This document shows, piece after piece, positions 51,427-60,214 of a DNA stretch of 64,000 bases. The translations under genes were made by a program, and so were the position numbers. Position 1 is the first letter of the stretch, and each line of letters starts with the position of its first letter. Under the pieces are notes generated by a model. It made no database searches. It worked only from the letters and a program-made list of their open reading frames with translations, and was not told the DNA's origin. The stretch is from DATLLJ01 sp035537875 (GTDB taxonomy: Bacteria > Acidobacteriota > Vicinamibacteria > Vicinamibacterales > CAVVIG01). The stretch is taken from NCBI GenBank assembly GCA_035537875.1, contig DATLLJ010000019.1:1-64000 (forward strand), in the 5' to 3' direction.

Positions 51427-52416
51427 ATGCGCATCTCGGCTTCTGCGCCGACGCGAATCGACCTCGCCGGCGGCACCATCGACATCTGGCCCCTCTATCT
51501 GTTTCACGAGGATGCCGCAACGCTCAATGCCGCGATCAGCCTGCGAGCTCAGGTCGTCGTCGATCCGCGCCAGACCCACGACATCGAGCTGCGGTCGGTC
51601 GATACCGGACGCGAGGTTCACGCCTCTCACTGGTCCGAATTGGACCCTGACGGTCCGCTACCGCTCTTGGCGCGTGTGGCCCGCCACTACCAGATGGGAG
51701 CCGCCACCGTCACCACTCGTGCCGACTCGCCTGCCGGTGCGGGCATCGCCGGCTCGTCGGCCCTGACCATCGCGCTGTGCGGCGCGCTGGCGCGCTTGAC
51801 CGGCGCGTCGATGAATCCCGACGATCTCCTCGAAATCGCGATGAACATCGAGTGCCAGACCATCCGGGTCCCGACCGGCGTTCAGGATTACCGGCCGGCC
51901 ATGTACGGAGGTATCGCGGCGATCGAGCTTCGCGCGGACGGCATCCGCCGCGTGCCGCTCGATGTCGATCGTCGCGAGCTCGAGCAGCGCATTGTCCTCG
52001 CGTACACCGGCGAGCCACGCCAGTCGGGCACGAACAACTGGGAGATTACCAAACGGCACATCGACGGAGACCGGATGATCTTCGACTGCTTCGAGCGAAT
52101 CCGCGACACGGCGCTGGCGATGCGCGCGGCGCTCGAGCGCGGAAACTGGGACGAGGTCGGCCGCCAGATTGCTACCGAATGGGACAATCGCAAGCGCCTC
52201 GCGCCAGGCGTCTCGACACCCACCATCGAGGACCTCATCGGGCGCGCGAGAGCCGCTGGCGCGACTGCCGCCAAGGTCTGTGGAGCCGGCGGCGGTGGAT
52301 GCCTCTTCTGTTATGGGCCCCCGTCGGCCAGCCGGGCCGTGGCATCGGCGCTGGCGGCCGGAGGGGCCCGCGTACTCGACTACCGCATCGAGATGGGCGG
52401 ACTGCAGCTTGGATAA
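51427..52416 (+). CDS. GHMP-family sugar kinase
   Basis: 329 residues from ATG 51427, placed by the -10 box at 51413-51418; a TTG 9 nt earlier lies over the promoter. GHMP motifs: ISASAPTRIDLAGGTIDIWP at the N-terminus, the ATP loop SPAGAGIAGSSALTIAL, and KVCGAGGGGCLF near the C-terminus. The group resembles heptose-7-phosphate kinase HddA and galactokinase-like enzymes, so it probably phosphorylates a sugar. No heptose pathway partners are next to it. Its stop overlaps the PolX TTG start. Confidence 0.88.
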   Translation: MRISASAPTRIDLAGGTIDIWPLYLFHEDAATLNAAISLRAQVVVDPRQTHDIELRSVDTGREVHASHWSELDPDGPLPLLARVARHYQMGAATVTTRADSPAGAGIAGSSALTIALCGALARLTGASMNPDDLLEIAMNIECQTIRVPTGVQDYRPAMYGGIAAIELRADGIRRVPLDVDRRELEQRIVLAYTGEPRQSGTNNWEITKRHIDGDRMIFDCFERIRDTALAMRAALERGNWDEVGRQIATEWDNRKRLAPGVSTPTIEDLIGRARAAGATAAKVCGAGGGGCLFCYGPPSASRAVASALAAGGARVLDYRIEMGGLQLG

Positions 52417-54130
52417 TCTGGAGGTCGCCCGGATCCTCGGGGAAATCGCAGACCTGCTCGAGATCAAGAGCGACAACCCGTTCAAGATTCGCGCCTACCG
52501 GAACGGCGCCGAGATCGCCGCCAACCACCCGCACCAGCTCGCCACCCTCGACGAGGCGAGCCTCCGCGAGATTCCGGGGATTGGCAAGGACCTGGCCGCG
52601 AGAATCCGGGAGATCGCGGACACGGGAGATGCGGCATTCCATCGAGATTTGCTCGCCGAGCTCCCCTCGACGGTCCTCGATCTGCTCGCCCTCCAGGGAG
52701 TGGGGCCCAAGACGGTAGCGGCGCTCTACCGTGATCTCGGTATTCGCACGTTGGACGACCTCGAGCGCGCCGCCATCGACGGTCGAGTGCGATCGTTGCG
52801 TGGAATGGGCGCGAAGAAGGAAGCGCTCATTCTGCGCGCGCTCGAGGAACGTCGACAGCACGCGGGCCGACACCTGCTGCCGGAGACCGACGAAGTCGCG
52901 ACGACGCTCGTCGACTACCTGCGGGCTCACGCGCCGGGGGCAACCGTAACGCCGGTCGGCAGCCTGCGTCGAGGATGCGAGACGTGCGGCGATATCGATC
53001 TGCTGGCCGCTGGCGCAGACGTGTCGTTGATGGACCATTTCGTCGCGCATCCTCTGGTCGAACGGGTGACGGGCCGTGGGGACACGAAATCGAGCGTGCT
53101 GATCCGCGGCGGATTCCAGGCGGACTTGCGACTGGTCGCGCCGGAAAGTCGCGGAGCGGCCCTTCAGTACTTCACCGGCTCAAAGGCCCACAACATCGCG
53201 CTTCGCGATCGCGCCATCGGCCTCGGGTTCAAACTGAACGAGTACGGGCTGTTCCGCGCAGGCGATGACACCGCGCCAGTCGCGGGCGAGCGGGAGGAAG
53301 ATGTCTACGCAGCCCTCGGTCTGGACTGGATTGCGCCGGAACTGCGGGAAATGCGCGGGGAGATCGACGCGGCTCAGGCCCGGGCCCTGCCCCGCCTTCT
53401 CAACCTGACCGATCTGCGCGGCGACCTGCACATGCACACGACCGAAACCGACGGGAAGGAGAACGTGCTGGCCATGGCGGGGGCCGCCCGCGAGGCGGGA
53501 CTTGAGTACATCGCCGTCACCGATCACAGCAAGTCGCTCGCGATGGCCAACGGCATGGACGAGCGACGCACTCTCGCGCATGCGGCGCGCATCCGCAGCA
53601 TCGACGCCCAGGGTATCGGCATCAGGCTCCTTGCCGGGGTCGAATGCGATATCAAGCCCGACGGCTCCCTCGATCTCGCCGACGACTGTCTCGCGGCCCT
53701 CGATTTGGTCGTTGCCTCGGTGCACTCCGGCTTCAATCAGGACCATCGGCAGATGACCGACCGTCTCCTGCGTGCCCTCGAGAACCCGTATGTCGACGTG
53801 CTCGGTCATCCCACTGGACGGCTGCTGCTGCGCCGCCAGCCCTACCCGTTTGACGTCGCCGCGGTCATCGACGCGGCCGGGGCCCGCGGTGTCGCTCTCG
53901 AAATCAACTGCCAGGTCAACCGGCTCGATCTGAGCGACGTTCACGCCAGGCTCGCCAAGGAACGGGGCGCCCGCCTTGTCGTCTCGAGCGACGCACACTC
54001 GCGAAGCGCCCTTCGCTGGCTCCGGTGGGGGGTGCTCGTGGCCCGGCGGGCCTGGCTCACCGGCGAAAACGTGATCAACACGCTTCCCCTCGACGTGTTC
54101 CGCGGGCAGCTCCGAAGGAATCAGGCGTGA
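52409..54130 (+). CDS. polX: DNA polymerase/3'-5' exonuclease PolX
   Basis: 573 residues from TTG 52409, overlapping the GHMP kinase stop. Parts in order: 8-kDa domain (VARILGEIADLLEIKSDNPF); HhH motifs (REIPGIGKDLAARI, LQGVGPKTVAALY); catalytic nucleotidyltransferase motif GSLRRGCETCGDIDLLAAG with the two metal Asp; third Asp in FQADLRLV. The C-terminal PHP exonuclease domain follows (GDLHMHTTETDG, AVTDHSK, GVECDIK, GHPTGR, SSDAHSR). It fills gaps and removes damaged ends in base excision repair. All catalytic residues are present, unlike the paralogue at 37805. Confidence 0.93.
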   Translation: MDNLEVARILGEIADLLEIKSDNPFKIRAYRNGAEIAANHPHQLATLDEASLREIPGIGKDLAARIREIADTGDAAFHRDLLAELPSTVLDLLALQGVGPKTVAALYRDLGIRTLDDLERAAIDGRVRSLRGMGAKKEALILRALEERRQHAGRHLLPETDEVATTLVDYLRAHAPGATVTPVGSLRRGCETCGDIDLLAAGADVSLMDHFVAHPLVERVTGRGDTKSSVLIRGGFQADLRLVAPESRGAALQYFTGSKAHNIALRDRAIGLGFKLNEYGLFRAGDDTAPVAGEREEDVYAALGLDWIAPELREMRGEIDAAQARALPRLLNLTDLRGDLHMHTTETDGKENVLAMAGAAREAGLEYIAVTDHSKSLAMANGMDERRTLAHAARIRSIDAQGIGIRLLAGVECDIKPDGSLDLADDCLAALDLVVASVHSGFNQDHRQMTDRLLRALENPYVDVLGHPTGRLLLRRQPYPFDVAAVIDAAGARGVALEINCQVNRLDLSDVHARLAKERGARLVVSSDAHSRSALRWLRWGVLVARRAWLTGENVINTLPLDVFRGQLRRNQA

Positions 54131-54384
54131 TGTTGAGGATGCTCACGCCCGACGATAAGCACGCGGAGATCAAACGGCTGTACTACGAAACCACGCGCCG
54201 GACGATTCAGCGCGATCTCGCAAAAGCGCTCGACCTGCTCAAATCGATGGCCAGCGAGGAGGAGCGCGAGCGGGCCGCGGTCTACATGGATGGGCTGTCG
54301 CAGATGCGGTCGGAATGGGCTCGAAGCGAACCGGGGCGCCTGAAAGGGCGAAAGGGCACAACACCAAAGAAACCGAAGGGATGA
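54130..54384 (+). CDS. Small helical protein of unknown function
   Basis: 84 residues. The ATG overlaps the polX stop (TGATG); a second ATG lies at 54139. It reads HAEIKRLYYETTRRTIQRDL, then SMASEEERERAAVYMDGLSQ, and a basic Lys/Pro-rich tail. It is predicted to be almost all helix, with no membrane segment. Translational coupling to polX suggests a related role, but no family is recognised. Confidence 0.7.
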   Translation: MLRMLTPDDKHAEIKRLYYETTRRTIQRDLAKALDLLKSMASEEERERAAVYMDGLSQMRSEWARSEPGRLKGRKGTTPKKPKG

Positions 54385-54478
54385 AGTCGAGAATTTGGAA
54401 ACTGAGCCGTGCTAGCATGCCTATCTTCGCGCGTGGGAACCCCGGTAGGGCGTCTGCGTAATATCGTGGAGGCGTTCG

Positions 54479-55999
54479 ATGGCGCGTTCGTTCAATGTCT
54501 TTCTGGCCAACCCCGCTCCAGCCGCCGAACGAATCGGCTTCTCCTTCATCACGCCGCGGGCTTTGCCCGTGCTCGCGGCGGCGACGCCCAAGGGCGGGGT
54601 TGTCGAACGCCTGCGGGTTGTCGATCAGGCCGTCGACGAGTTCCCGTTCGATGATGTCCGAAGGGGCGATCTGGTCGGCATCAGCATCCACACCTTCAAC
54701 GCCATTCACGGGTACGCTCTGGGGCGCGAGGCCAGCCGGCGTGGCGCCACCGTGGTTTTCGGCGGTCCCCACTCCTCCATCTTCCCCGAGGAAGCCCTTC
54801 GGCACGGCGATGCCGTCGTGACCGGCGATGGCGAGATCGTCTGGAAGGACCTGCTCGCCGACCACGCAGACGGGAGACTCCGACAGACCTACAGCGGCGG
54901 CCGGGTGTCCGGAGAGTCGTTTACACCGGCACGCTGGGACGTCATGCCACTGGATCGATATCTGATCGCGTCCATCCAGACGGTTCGTGGCTGCCCGAAG
55001 TCGTGCTCGTTCTGTTCGGTGTGGGTCCAGGATGGACGCGTCCCGAGGGTGCGTGCCACTGACGCCATCCTGGCCGAAGCTCAGTACCTGTATCGCGCCG
55101 GTTTTCGGCTCGTCATGTTCGCTGACGACAACTTCTATCCGTATACACTCGAAGATATCGCGCAGACCCGATCCCCCGAGCTGAGTCAGCGCGCCAGACT
55201 GGGGCGTGACGAACGTCTCACGCTTCTCAGACGTCTGGCCACGGAGGTGCCGCGGGATATGCACTTCTGTACGCAGATCACGATGGAGGTGGCGGAGGAT
55301 CCCGAGTTCCTCGAGGCCATGAAGCAAGCACGCATAGCCGGTGCGCTGATCGGTATCGAAACGATCACCCAGGAAGGATTGCAAGCCACGCGCAAGCTCT
55401 TCAATGCCAGCGGCGCGGCGCTCGGGCAGAAACTCGAAATCATTCGCCAGAAAGGCTTCCCCTACATCCTGGGCTCGTTTATCTTCGGTATTGAGTCGGA
55501 TACGAAGGAGACGCTCGACGAAACCATCCGGTTCTCGCGTGATTGCGGCATCGCGCTCGCACAATTCATCCCGATGACACCGCTGCCCGGGACAGTGGAT
55601 TTTCATCAGATGCGAAAAGGCAAGAACGCGTTGAAGCTGTTGAAGCCCGATTATGACTACTGGCTCGATCCCGAGCATCCCCGCGTGCTCTATCAGCATC
55701 CGCGGCTCGCAGCCGAACAGATTCTCAACGGGATCGAACGGGCCTGGAAGGATTTCTACAGCATCAGGTCCATCGTGAAACGGGCGCAGCGATTCGGTTT
55801 GATGGCGCAGCCCAGGAAATTCCTGGCGTACTTGGTCGTCTGCCGTGGGCTGCTGACACGCTACAAGCGATATGGGTTGTCGGCTGACAGCGCCGTCCGC
55901 GGAACGAACCGCAGGCTTGCGACGCTGCTGGGAAGGCTCGCCCTGGCGTTGATGAAGCGGAAGCCGACGCCCGCCCTCGCATCGGGAGGAGGAGTCTGA
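54479..55999 (+). CDS. B12-binding-domain radical SAM protein
   Basis: 506 residues from ATG, with GGAGG 7 nt upstream. Residues ~1-150 resemble a cobalamin-binding Rossmann domain (GDLVGISIHTFNAIHGYALG, then TVVFGGPHSSIFPEEAL), without the DxHxxG His motif, so any B12 would be bound base-off. The radical SAM cluster is Cys172-x3-Cys176-x2-Cys179 in RGCPKSCSFCSVW. Further motifs are FADDNFYP and IGIETITQEGL, then GSFIFGIESDT. Such enzymes methylate or rearrange unactivated carbons, often on lipids. The C-terminal ~100 residues are basic. Substrate unknown; a second radical SAM gene follows. Confidence 0.88.
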   Translation: MARSFNVFLANPAPAAERIGFSFITPRALPVLAAATPKGGVVERLRVVDQAVDEFPFDDVRRGDLVGISIHTFNAIHGYALGREASRRGATVVFGGPHSSIFPEEALRHGDAVVTGDGEIVWKDLLADHADGRLRQTYSGGRVSGESFTPARWDVMPLDRYLIASIQTVRGCPKSCSFCSVWVQDGRVPRVRATDAILAEAQYLYRAGFRLVMFADDNFYPYTLEDIAQTRSPELSQRARLGRDERLTLLRRLATEVPRDMHFCTQITMEVAEDPEFLEAMKQARIAGALIGIETITQEGLQATRKLFNASGAALGQKLEIIRQKGFPYILGSFIFGIESDTKETLDETIRFSRDCGIALAQFIPMTPLPGTVDFHQMRKGKNALKLLKPDYDYWLDPEHPRVLYQHPRLAAEQILNGIERAWKDFYSIRSIVKRAQRFGLMAQPRKFLAYLVVCRGLLTRYKRYGLSADSAVRGTNRRLATLLGRLALALMKRKPTPALASGGGV

Positions 56000-56002
56000 G
56001 CG

Positions 56003-57070
56003 ATGAGCGCGACGCCATTGAACGAGAACGTTCCTGAAGGCGGTCACCGCCGAACCGGCACCGACGCGAGGGACGTCCGGCAACCGGTCAAGATGCGGAC
56101 GCTGGTCTCTGCCTGGGGCCGTCTGCTCCGTGGGTACAGCCCCCTGTTGTCAATCGAGATCACCCGCGAGTGCCCGCTGCACTGTCCCGGCTGCTACGCC
56201 TACGATGACATGCATCTCGGCGGCGGGGTCACGTTGCGCCAGCTTCGCGACCGTCGTGGAGACGCGCTCGTCGAGGGGGTGCTCGACCTGGTGCGCCGTC
56301 ATCGCCCCGTGCAGGTGTCCTTCGTTGGCGGTGAGCCGCTCCTGCGACACAAGGAACTGAGCCGGATTCTGCCGATCATCAACGGGTGGGGTGTGTATGC
56401 ACTGGTGGTGACCAGCGCTGTCGTCCCGTTCCCGGTGGAGTGGAACGCGATCCCGCGGGTGCGGGTCGCGGTGTCAATCGACGGCCTCCCGAGGGAACAC
56501 GATGCACGCCGCGCACCAGCCACCTATGATCGGATCCTGAAGAACCTCAAGGGGCGCAAGGCCGACGTGAGCTGGGTGATCACCAATCAGATGATGGACC
56601 GCCCCGGATACCTCGACGAGTATCTGGCCTACTGGACGGATCGGCCGGAGATCGAGAGAGTGTGGCTGAGCATCTACACGCCGCAAAAAGGTGAACGGAG
56701 CGCCGAAACCCTGACCCCGGAGTCCCGTCACCGGCTCGTCACGGAACTGCCGGCGCTGAAATGGAAGTATCCGGCGTTGATTCTGCCTCACGGCGCCGTC
56801 GAAGCGTTCCTGAACCCTCCGTCCGATCCGACCCAATGCACGTTTGCACGGGTCTCGGTGAACTACTCCGCCGATCTGCAGGCGCGGATCGAGCCGTGCT
56901 TCTTTGGCGGCAATCCAGACTGCTCGCAGTGCGGGTGCGCCGTGAGCGCCGGATTGCACTGGATGCGCGCGCAGCGGCTCGCACCCGGCATCCGGGTCGG
57001 TCACCTCATCGACCTGTCGCTCGCGGCCGGCCACCACGCACCAAGGAAAGCGCCACCACTCCACGGCTGA
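56003..57070 (+). CDS. Radical SAM protein with C-terminal Cys cluster
   Basis: 355 residues, starting 3 nt after a short post-stop gap. The radical SAM motif Cys57-x3-Cys61-x2-Cys64 is in TRECPLHCPGCYAYDD. SAM-binding is marked by QVSFVGGEPLLRHKEL. Later it reads VRVAVSIDGLPREHDA, as in HpnH/PqqE-like enzymes. Near the C-terminus are Cys residues in DPTQCTF, IEPCFFGG and PDCSQCGC, which could hold an auxiliary Fe-S cluster as in SPASM-like proteins. With the preceding B12-type enzyme it probably forms a two-step modification path. Substrate unknown. Confidence 0.88.
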   Translation: MSATPLNENVPEGGHRRTGTDARDVRQPVKMRTLVSAWGRLLRGYSPLLSIEITRECPLHCPGCYAYDDMHLGGGVTLRQLRDRRGDALVEGVLDLVRRHRPVQVSFVGGEPLLRHKELSRILPIINGWGVYALVVTSAVVPFPVEWNAIPRVRVAVSIDGLPREHDARRAPATYDRILKNLKGRKADVSWVITNQMMDRPGYLDEYLAYWTDRPEIERVWLSIYTPQKGERSAETLTPESRHRLVTELPALKWKYPALILPHGAVEAFLNPPSDPTQCTFARVSVNYSADLQARIEPCFFGGNPDCSQCGCAVSAGLHWMRAQRLAPGIRVGHLIDLSLAAGHHAPRKAPPLHG

Positions 57071-57124
57071 GGCGCCGCTCGTCGGCACGATGTTCGCTAG
57101 CCGACAGCTGAATCGCGGCGCACG

Positions 57125-57943
57125 GTGTACCCGTGCGACTTTTTGGGCGACAGCGATTACGTTTTTGCTCCCTCGTATTGCAGGTTCGAACTGCTGACAC
57201 CAATGGCCACCTGGGTGCGCTTTGCTCGTGGGCGGCTGGTCTACCCTGGCCGTATCACGCGCGGCCGCTTTCTGCAGTGGGCGGAGACGCCAGAGGGACG
57301 CGCCGTCGTTCAGAACGCCGTCTCGCGCACGCGATTCTCGTTGCTCGGAAAGACACGGTCGGCGACGCGTCGCCTCTGGCGCCAGCTCGCCGACTTCGCT
57401 CGAGACGGGAGCGTGGCCGCCCTCATCGACGACGAAGCTCGCGTTTATCTCGAACGTCTGAACCAGCTGGCATTCGCGGACGCGTTGCCTCGGCGCGGCG
57501 TCGATCTCCGGCGTCTTGTCGTCGTTCCGAACGCTCTCGTCAACGGCGCCGCCTACACCGCCATCAAGACGAAACTCTACGACCGCGGCGTCTGCGAATC
57601 GCTCGAAGGGGGCAGCGCGATCGCCGAGTTCCTCATCAGGACGCTCATACGCGACATGCAGGCGGCCACCGAGGGCGCTCGACCGTCGCCGAGCCGCCCG
57701 CTCGTCGCCGGGGACGGCTGGATCACCGTCGGGGTGAATCTGACGTTCGCGTGGCTCGTTCCAGTCTTCGACGAACCGCCCTGGAACGGGCACCATTACG
57801 TGCTCGAACTGACGCGCAATCCCATAACCCGGAGTGTCCGCAAGGCGATTGTCGCCCGAATCGCGCAGCTGGAAGAATCGCTGGTAACGCTGTCGCGATC
57901 GGAGCGATCGGAAATCATGCGTTGCGCCGCCTTCGGCAGGTGA
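57125..57943 (+). CDS. Protein of unknown function next to radical SAM genes
   Basis: 272 residues from GTG 57125, or 246 from ATG 57203 (MATWVRFARGRL). No clear ribosome site marks either. There is no signal peptide or membrane helix; the mid part is Arg-rich (LLGKTRSATRRLWRQLADFA) and the C-terminal half mixed alpha/beta (RRLVVVPNALVNGAAYTAI, then WITVGVNLTFAWLVPVF). No family is recognised. Codon-position GC bias is normal for the window, and the frame fits better than the overlapping one at 57133. Same strand as the two radical SAM genes, 54 nt downstream. Confidence 0.6.
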   Translation: MYPCDFLGDSDYVFAPSYCRFELLTPMATWVRFARGRLVYPGRITRGRFLQWAETPEGRAVVQNAVSRTRFSLLGKTRSATRRLWRQLADFARDGSVAALIDDEARVYLERLNQLAFADALPRRGVDLRRLVVVPNALVNGAAYTAIKTKLYDRGVCESLEGGSAIAEFLIRTLIRDMQAATEGARPSPSRPLVAGDGWITVGVNLTFAWLVPVFDEPPWNGHHYVLELTRNPITRSVRKAIVARIAQLEESLVTLSRSERSEIMRCAAFGR

Positions 57944-57961
57944 AGGCCGCGTTGCCAAACG

Positions 57962-59167
57962 TTACCAAACGTTGTTCAAGACAATCTTGGGGTGCCTCTC
58001 GCTCTTGAGCATAGTGGCTGCCACCGATGCCGCCGCTTTCAGGAGGCTCAGCTCCTCCTCCGCCGGCTCGTAGTCCGGCGCGAAAGTCACCTGCAGGATC
58101 GGCTGTGACGCGTCGTCGGTTGGGACCGTGAAGTACACGGCTTCACCTTCCTCGACAGGCGCGGGCACGGACATAATCTGAATCGCACGCGCAGGTACCA
58201 ATTCGCGGAGACCCTCCTCGAAAAGCGCGCGAGCCTTTACGAATTGTCCCCCTTCCGACGCGTCCAAGGCTCGCGTCAGGAGATCCGTCAGCACCCTCGG
58301 GGTCGCAAACTCCGATCGCGGAACTCCATAGTGCTTTTCGAGGATCAGATCGAGCCGGTGGTTGAATACCACGGCCGTGCGGTATTTGACACCCAGGTTG
58401 TTCACTTCCGACACTTCGCTTCGGACGAGGCGCGAGGGGACAATGATGTTCCGTCCATATCCCAGCAGGTGCAGCTCGGACAGACTGTCCGGCATGAACT
58501 TCGACGGCGACTCCACCAGCAGACCGCTCCTGGAAATGTTCAGGAGCTCGAGCCTGAGCCCCGAAGGGGTCTGCACACCGCTGAACCAGGGAACGTCGGC
58601 TGGAGCCCAACGCTGGGCACGGTCTCTCCGTTTGCCCATCGGACGAATCAGCGTGAAGGAACGGACGTCCTCGCGCGGCAGCTGCGGATGAACCGCTCCA
58701 TTGGCTCCGTCTGACGATGCGCTGCGCTCCCACGGAGGAGTGTCAACGCGGTTGCGATGTCGCGCGCGTTCACGAGCCACGGCCTCGGCGATCCTCCGGC
58801 CGACGACCTCTGGATCGTACGGCGGAATGGCCGGCGCGCGCCGACGCCTGAGGAAGCTGAAGGGCGCCCGACTCGGTTCCGGTTCGTCGAGCTGAACGAC
58901 AGGCGGGACGGTCAGGATCGGCAGATCCCTGGCGTCGCCGAGCTGTCTCACGTGCGACAACAGCTGCTCGTCGTCGGCCGGGTGCGCCAGCGCCGATGTG
59001 AGGATCAGATCTGGAATCTGGCCGTTGAGGGCGGCGATGGCGCTGGTGAACGACGCCGCAACGATCACCTCGGCGTCCACGCGTCCCTTGACCAGCCGCT
59101 TGAGGTTTTCACCGCGCTCGGCGTCCGGCTCCAATGCAAGAATGCGAAATTGGGCATTGTGTCTCAT
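57962..59167 (-). CDS. Degenerate receiver plus PilZ domain protein
   Basis: 401 residues from ATG 59167, with AGGA just upstream; the frame opens further but lacks homology. Residues ~1-90 resemble a response-regulator receiver (FRILALEPDAERGENLKRLV), but the phosphoacceptor position reads DLILTSALAH, with Ser for Asp. Residues ~190-290 are a PilZ domain: KRRDRAQRW gives the RxxxR motif, and LELLNISRSGLLVES the [DN]xSxxG motif for c-di-GMP. The last ~110 residues are alpha/beta, GAF-like. It probably responds to c-di-GMP rather than phosphorylation. Its stop is 18 nt from the convergent gene. Confidence 0.82.
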   Translation of the reverse strand: MRHNAQFRILALEPDAERGENLKRLVKGRVDAEVIVAASFTSAIAALNGQIPDLILTSALAHPADDEQLLSHVRQLGDARDLPILTVPPVVQLDEPEPSRAPFSFLRRRRAPAIPPYDPEVVGRRIAEAVARERARHRNRVDTPPWERSASSDGANGAVHPQLPREDVRSFTLIRPMGKRRDRAQRWAPADVPWFSGVQTPSGLRLELLNISRSGLLVESPSKFMPDSLSELHLLGYGRNIIVPSRLVRSEVSEVNNLGVKYRTAVVFNHRLDLILEKHYGVPRSEFATPRVLTDLLTRALDASEGGQFVKARALFEEGLRELVPARAIQIMSVPAPVEEGEAVYFTVPTDDASQPILQVTFAPDYEPAEEELSLLKAAASVAATMLKSERHPKIVLNNVW

Positions 59168-59324
59168 AAAAGTCCTATCTTTACCATTGGCAATTCCGCG
59201 GCCAGGTTCAGAGCAGGAAAATGCTCCTCCTCGGCCACAAAAAGTTGCCGTTTGGCAGACAAAGTTCGACGACATTCGCCCCAATTGATCTGATTACGAA
59301 TTTGCAGACCTGAGCCGCGCGCGG

Positions 59325-60149
59325 CTACCTGGTGGGACCGACGGGATTGTCCGTGACCTTCGCGGCACTCCAGTTTCGAGTGCCGGCTGCCTCGGTGACG
59401 GTGCCTTCCATGAGCTGTCCGCTCACTCGACCGTTGTAGCGCGCGGGACCGACGGTGAACGTGATCTGATCGCCACGAAGCCGACCGGTGGCCACCGGCG
59501 TGGATACGCCACGGGAGACCAGCGAGCCCGATACCATCTGAAACTGCTGCTGGAGAGTGAGCTCGCCTTCCGGCGTTCTCCATCTGCCTGCTGCGCGTGC
59601 CGGCACAATCCAGAGATGCGCCGTGCACCAGGTGGTGCAGTTCTCCAGCGTGATCGTCTCATCCGCTGTCCACTCCTCCATCGTGAAGGAGTTCGACACG
59701 ATTCGGCTGCCCGGCGCGAGTTCGAGGAGTCGAGGCCGGAGTCTGATCATCACCTCGGAGAGCAGGAACGTCGTGACGACAGAGGCCTGTGAAAAATCGA
59801 CCTCGAACAAATCGGCCTCGACAAATGCCGCGCGGTCGTTCACGCCGGCTCTCACCGCGTCGGCTTCGGACATCGAGACAAGATTGGTATCGTATTCAAT
59901 GCCCAGAGACCGGGCGCCGCGCTTAGCCGCCGCGATCACGATGCGGCCGTCACCCGAACCGAGATCGACCACGTAGTCTTGAGGCGTGACGCGCGCCAAG
60001 TCGAGCATCGCTTCGACGAGTGGAGGCGGCGTTGGGAGGTAGACGACGTCTTTTCCGTCCTGCCCGATCACCACCTGCGGGCGCGCGTCGACGGCGACCA
60101 GGCACGGACCAATGACCGCCACCAGCAGCAGGCACTGACAGGATTTCAT
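59325..60149 (-). CDS. Exported SAM-methyltransferase-fold protein with C-terminal beta domain (paralogue 2)
   Basis: 274 residues from ATG 60149 (MKSCQCLLLVAVIG...). A signal peptide ends near AVDARPQ. The methyltransferase domain is very close to the protein at 29934: GKDVVYLPTPPPLVEAMLDL, DYVVDLGSGDGRIVIAAAKR, GIEYDTNLVSMSEA. It shares the beta-rich tail with LENCTTWCTAHLWIVPA and a closing NGRVSGQLMEGT. The paired Cys and tail are therefore conserved across paralogues 1 and 2, suggesting a folded extracytoplasmic module. It lies 65 nt from paralogue 3. Activity outside the cytoplasm would need a SAM source. Substrate unknown. Confidence 0.85.
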   Translation of the reverse strand: MKSCQCLLLVAVIGPCLVAVDARPQVVIGQDGKDVVYLPTPPPLVEAMLDLARVTPQDYVVDLGSGDGRIVIAAAKRGARSLGIEYDTNLVSMSEADAVRAGVNDRAAFVEADLFEVDFSQASVVTTFLLSEVMIRLRPRLLELAPGSRIVSNSFTMEEWTADETITLENCTTWCTAHLWIVPARAAGRWRTPEGELTLQQQFQMVSGSLVSRGVSTPVATGRLRGDQITFTVGPARYNGRVSGQLMEGTVTEAAGTRNWSAAKVTDNPVGPTR

Positions 60150-60214
60150 CGCGGCAAAGGATACCCTACAGGGGCTTCTCACGGCTCCACCCGTCCGACG
60201 CGACGACTGCCGGT

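Noticed and set aside
57950..57980. Direct repeats GTTGCCAAAC/GTTACCAAAC
   Set aside because: Only about two and a half copies, overlapping the end of the PilZ gene; too short to call an element.
57133..58008. 291-codon frame overlapping the unknown gene at 57125
   Set aside because: Arg/Ser-rich, runs into the convergent PilZ gene, and has poorer codon-position bias than the 57125 frame.
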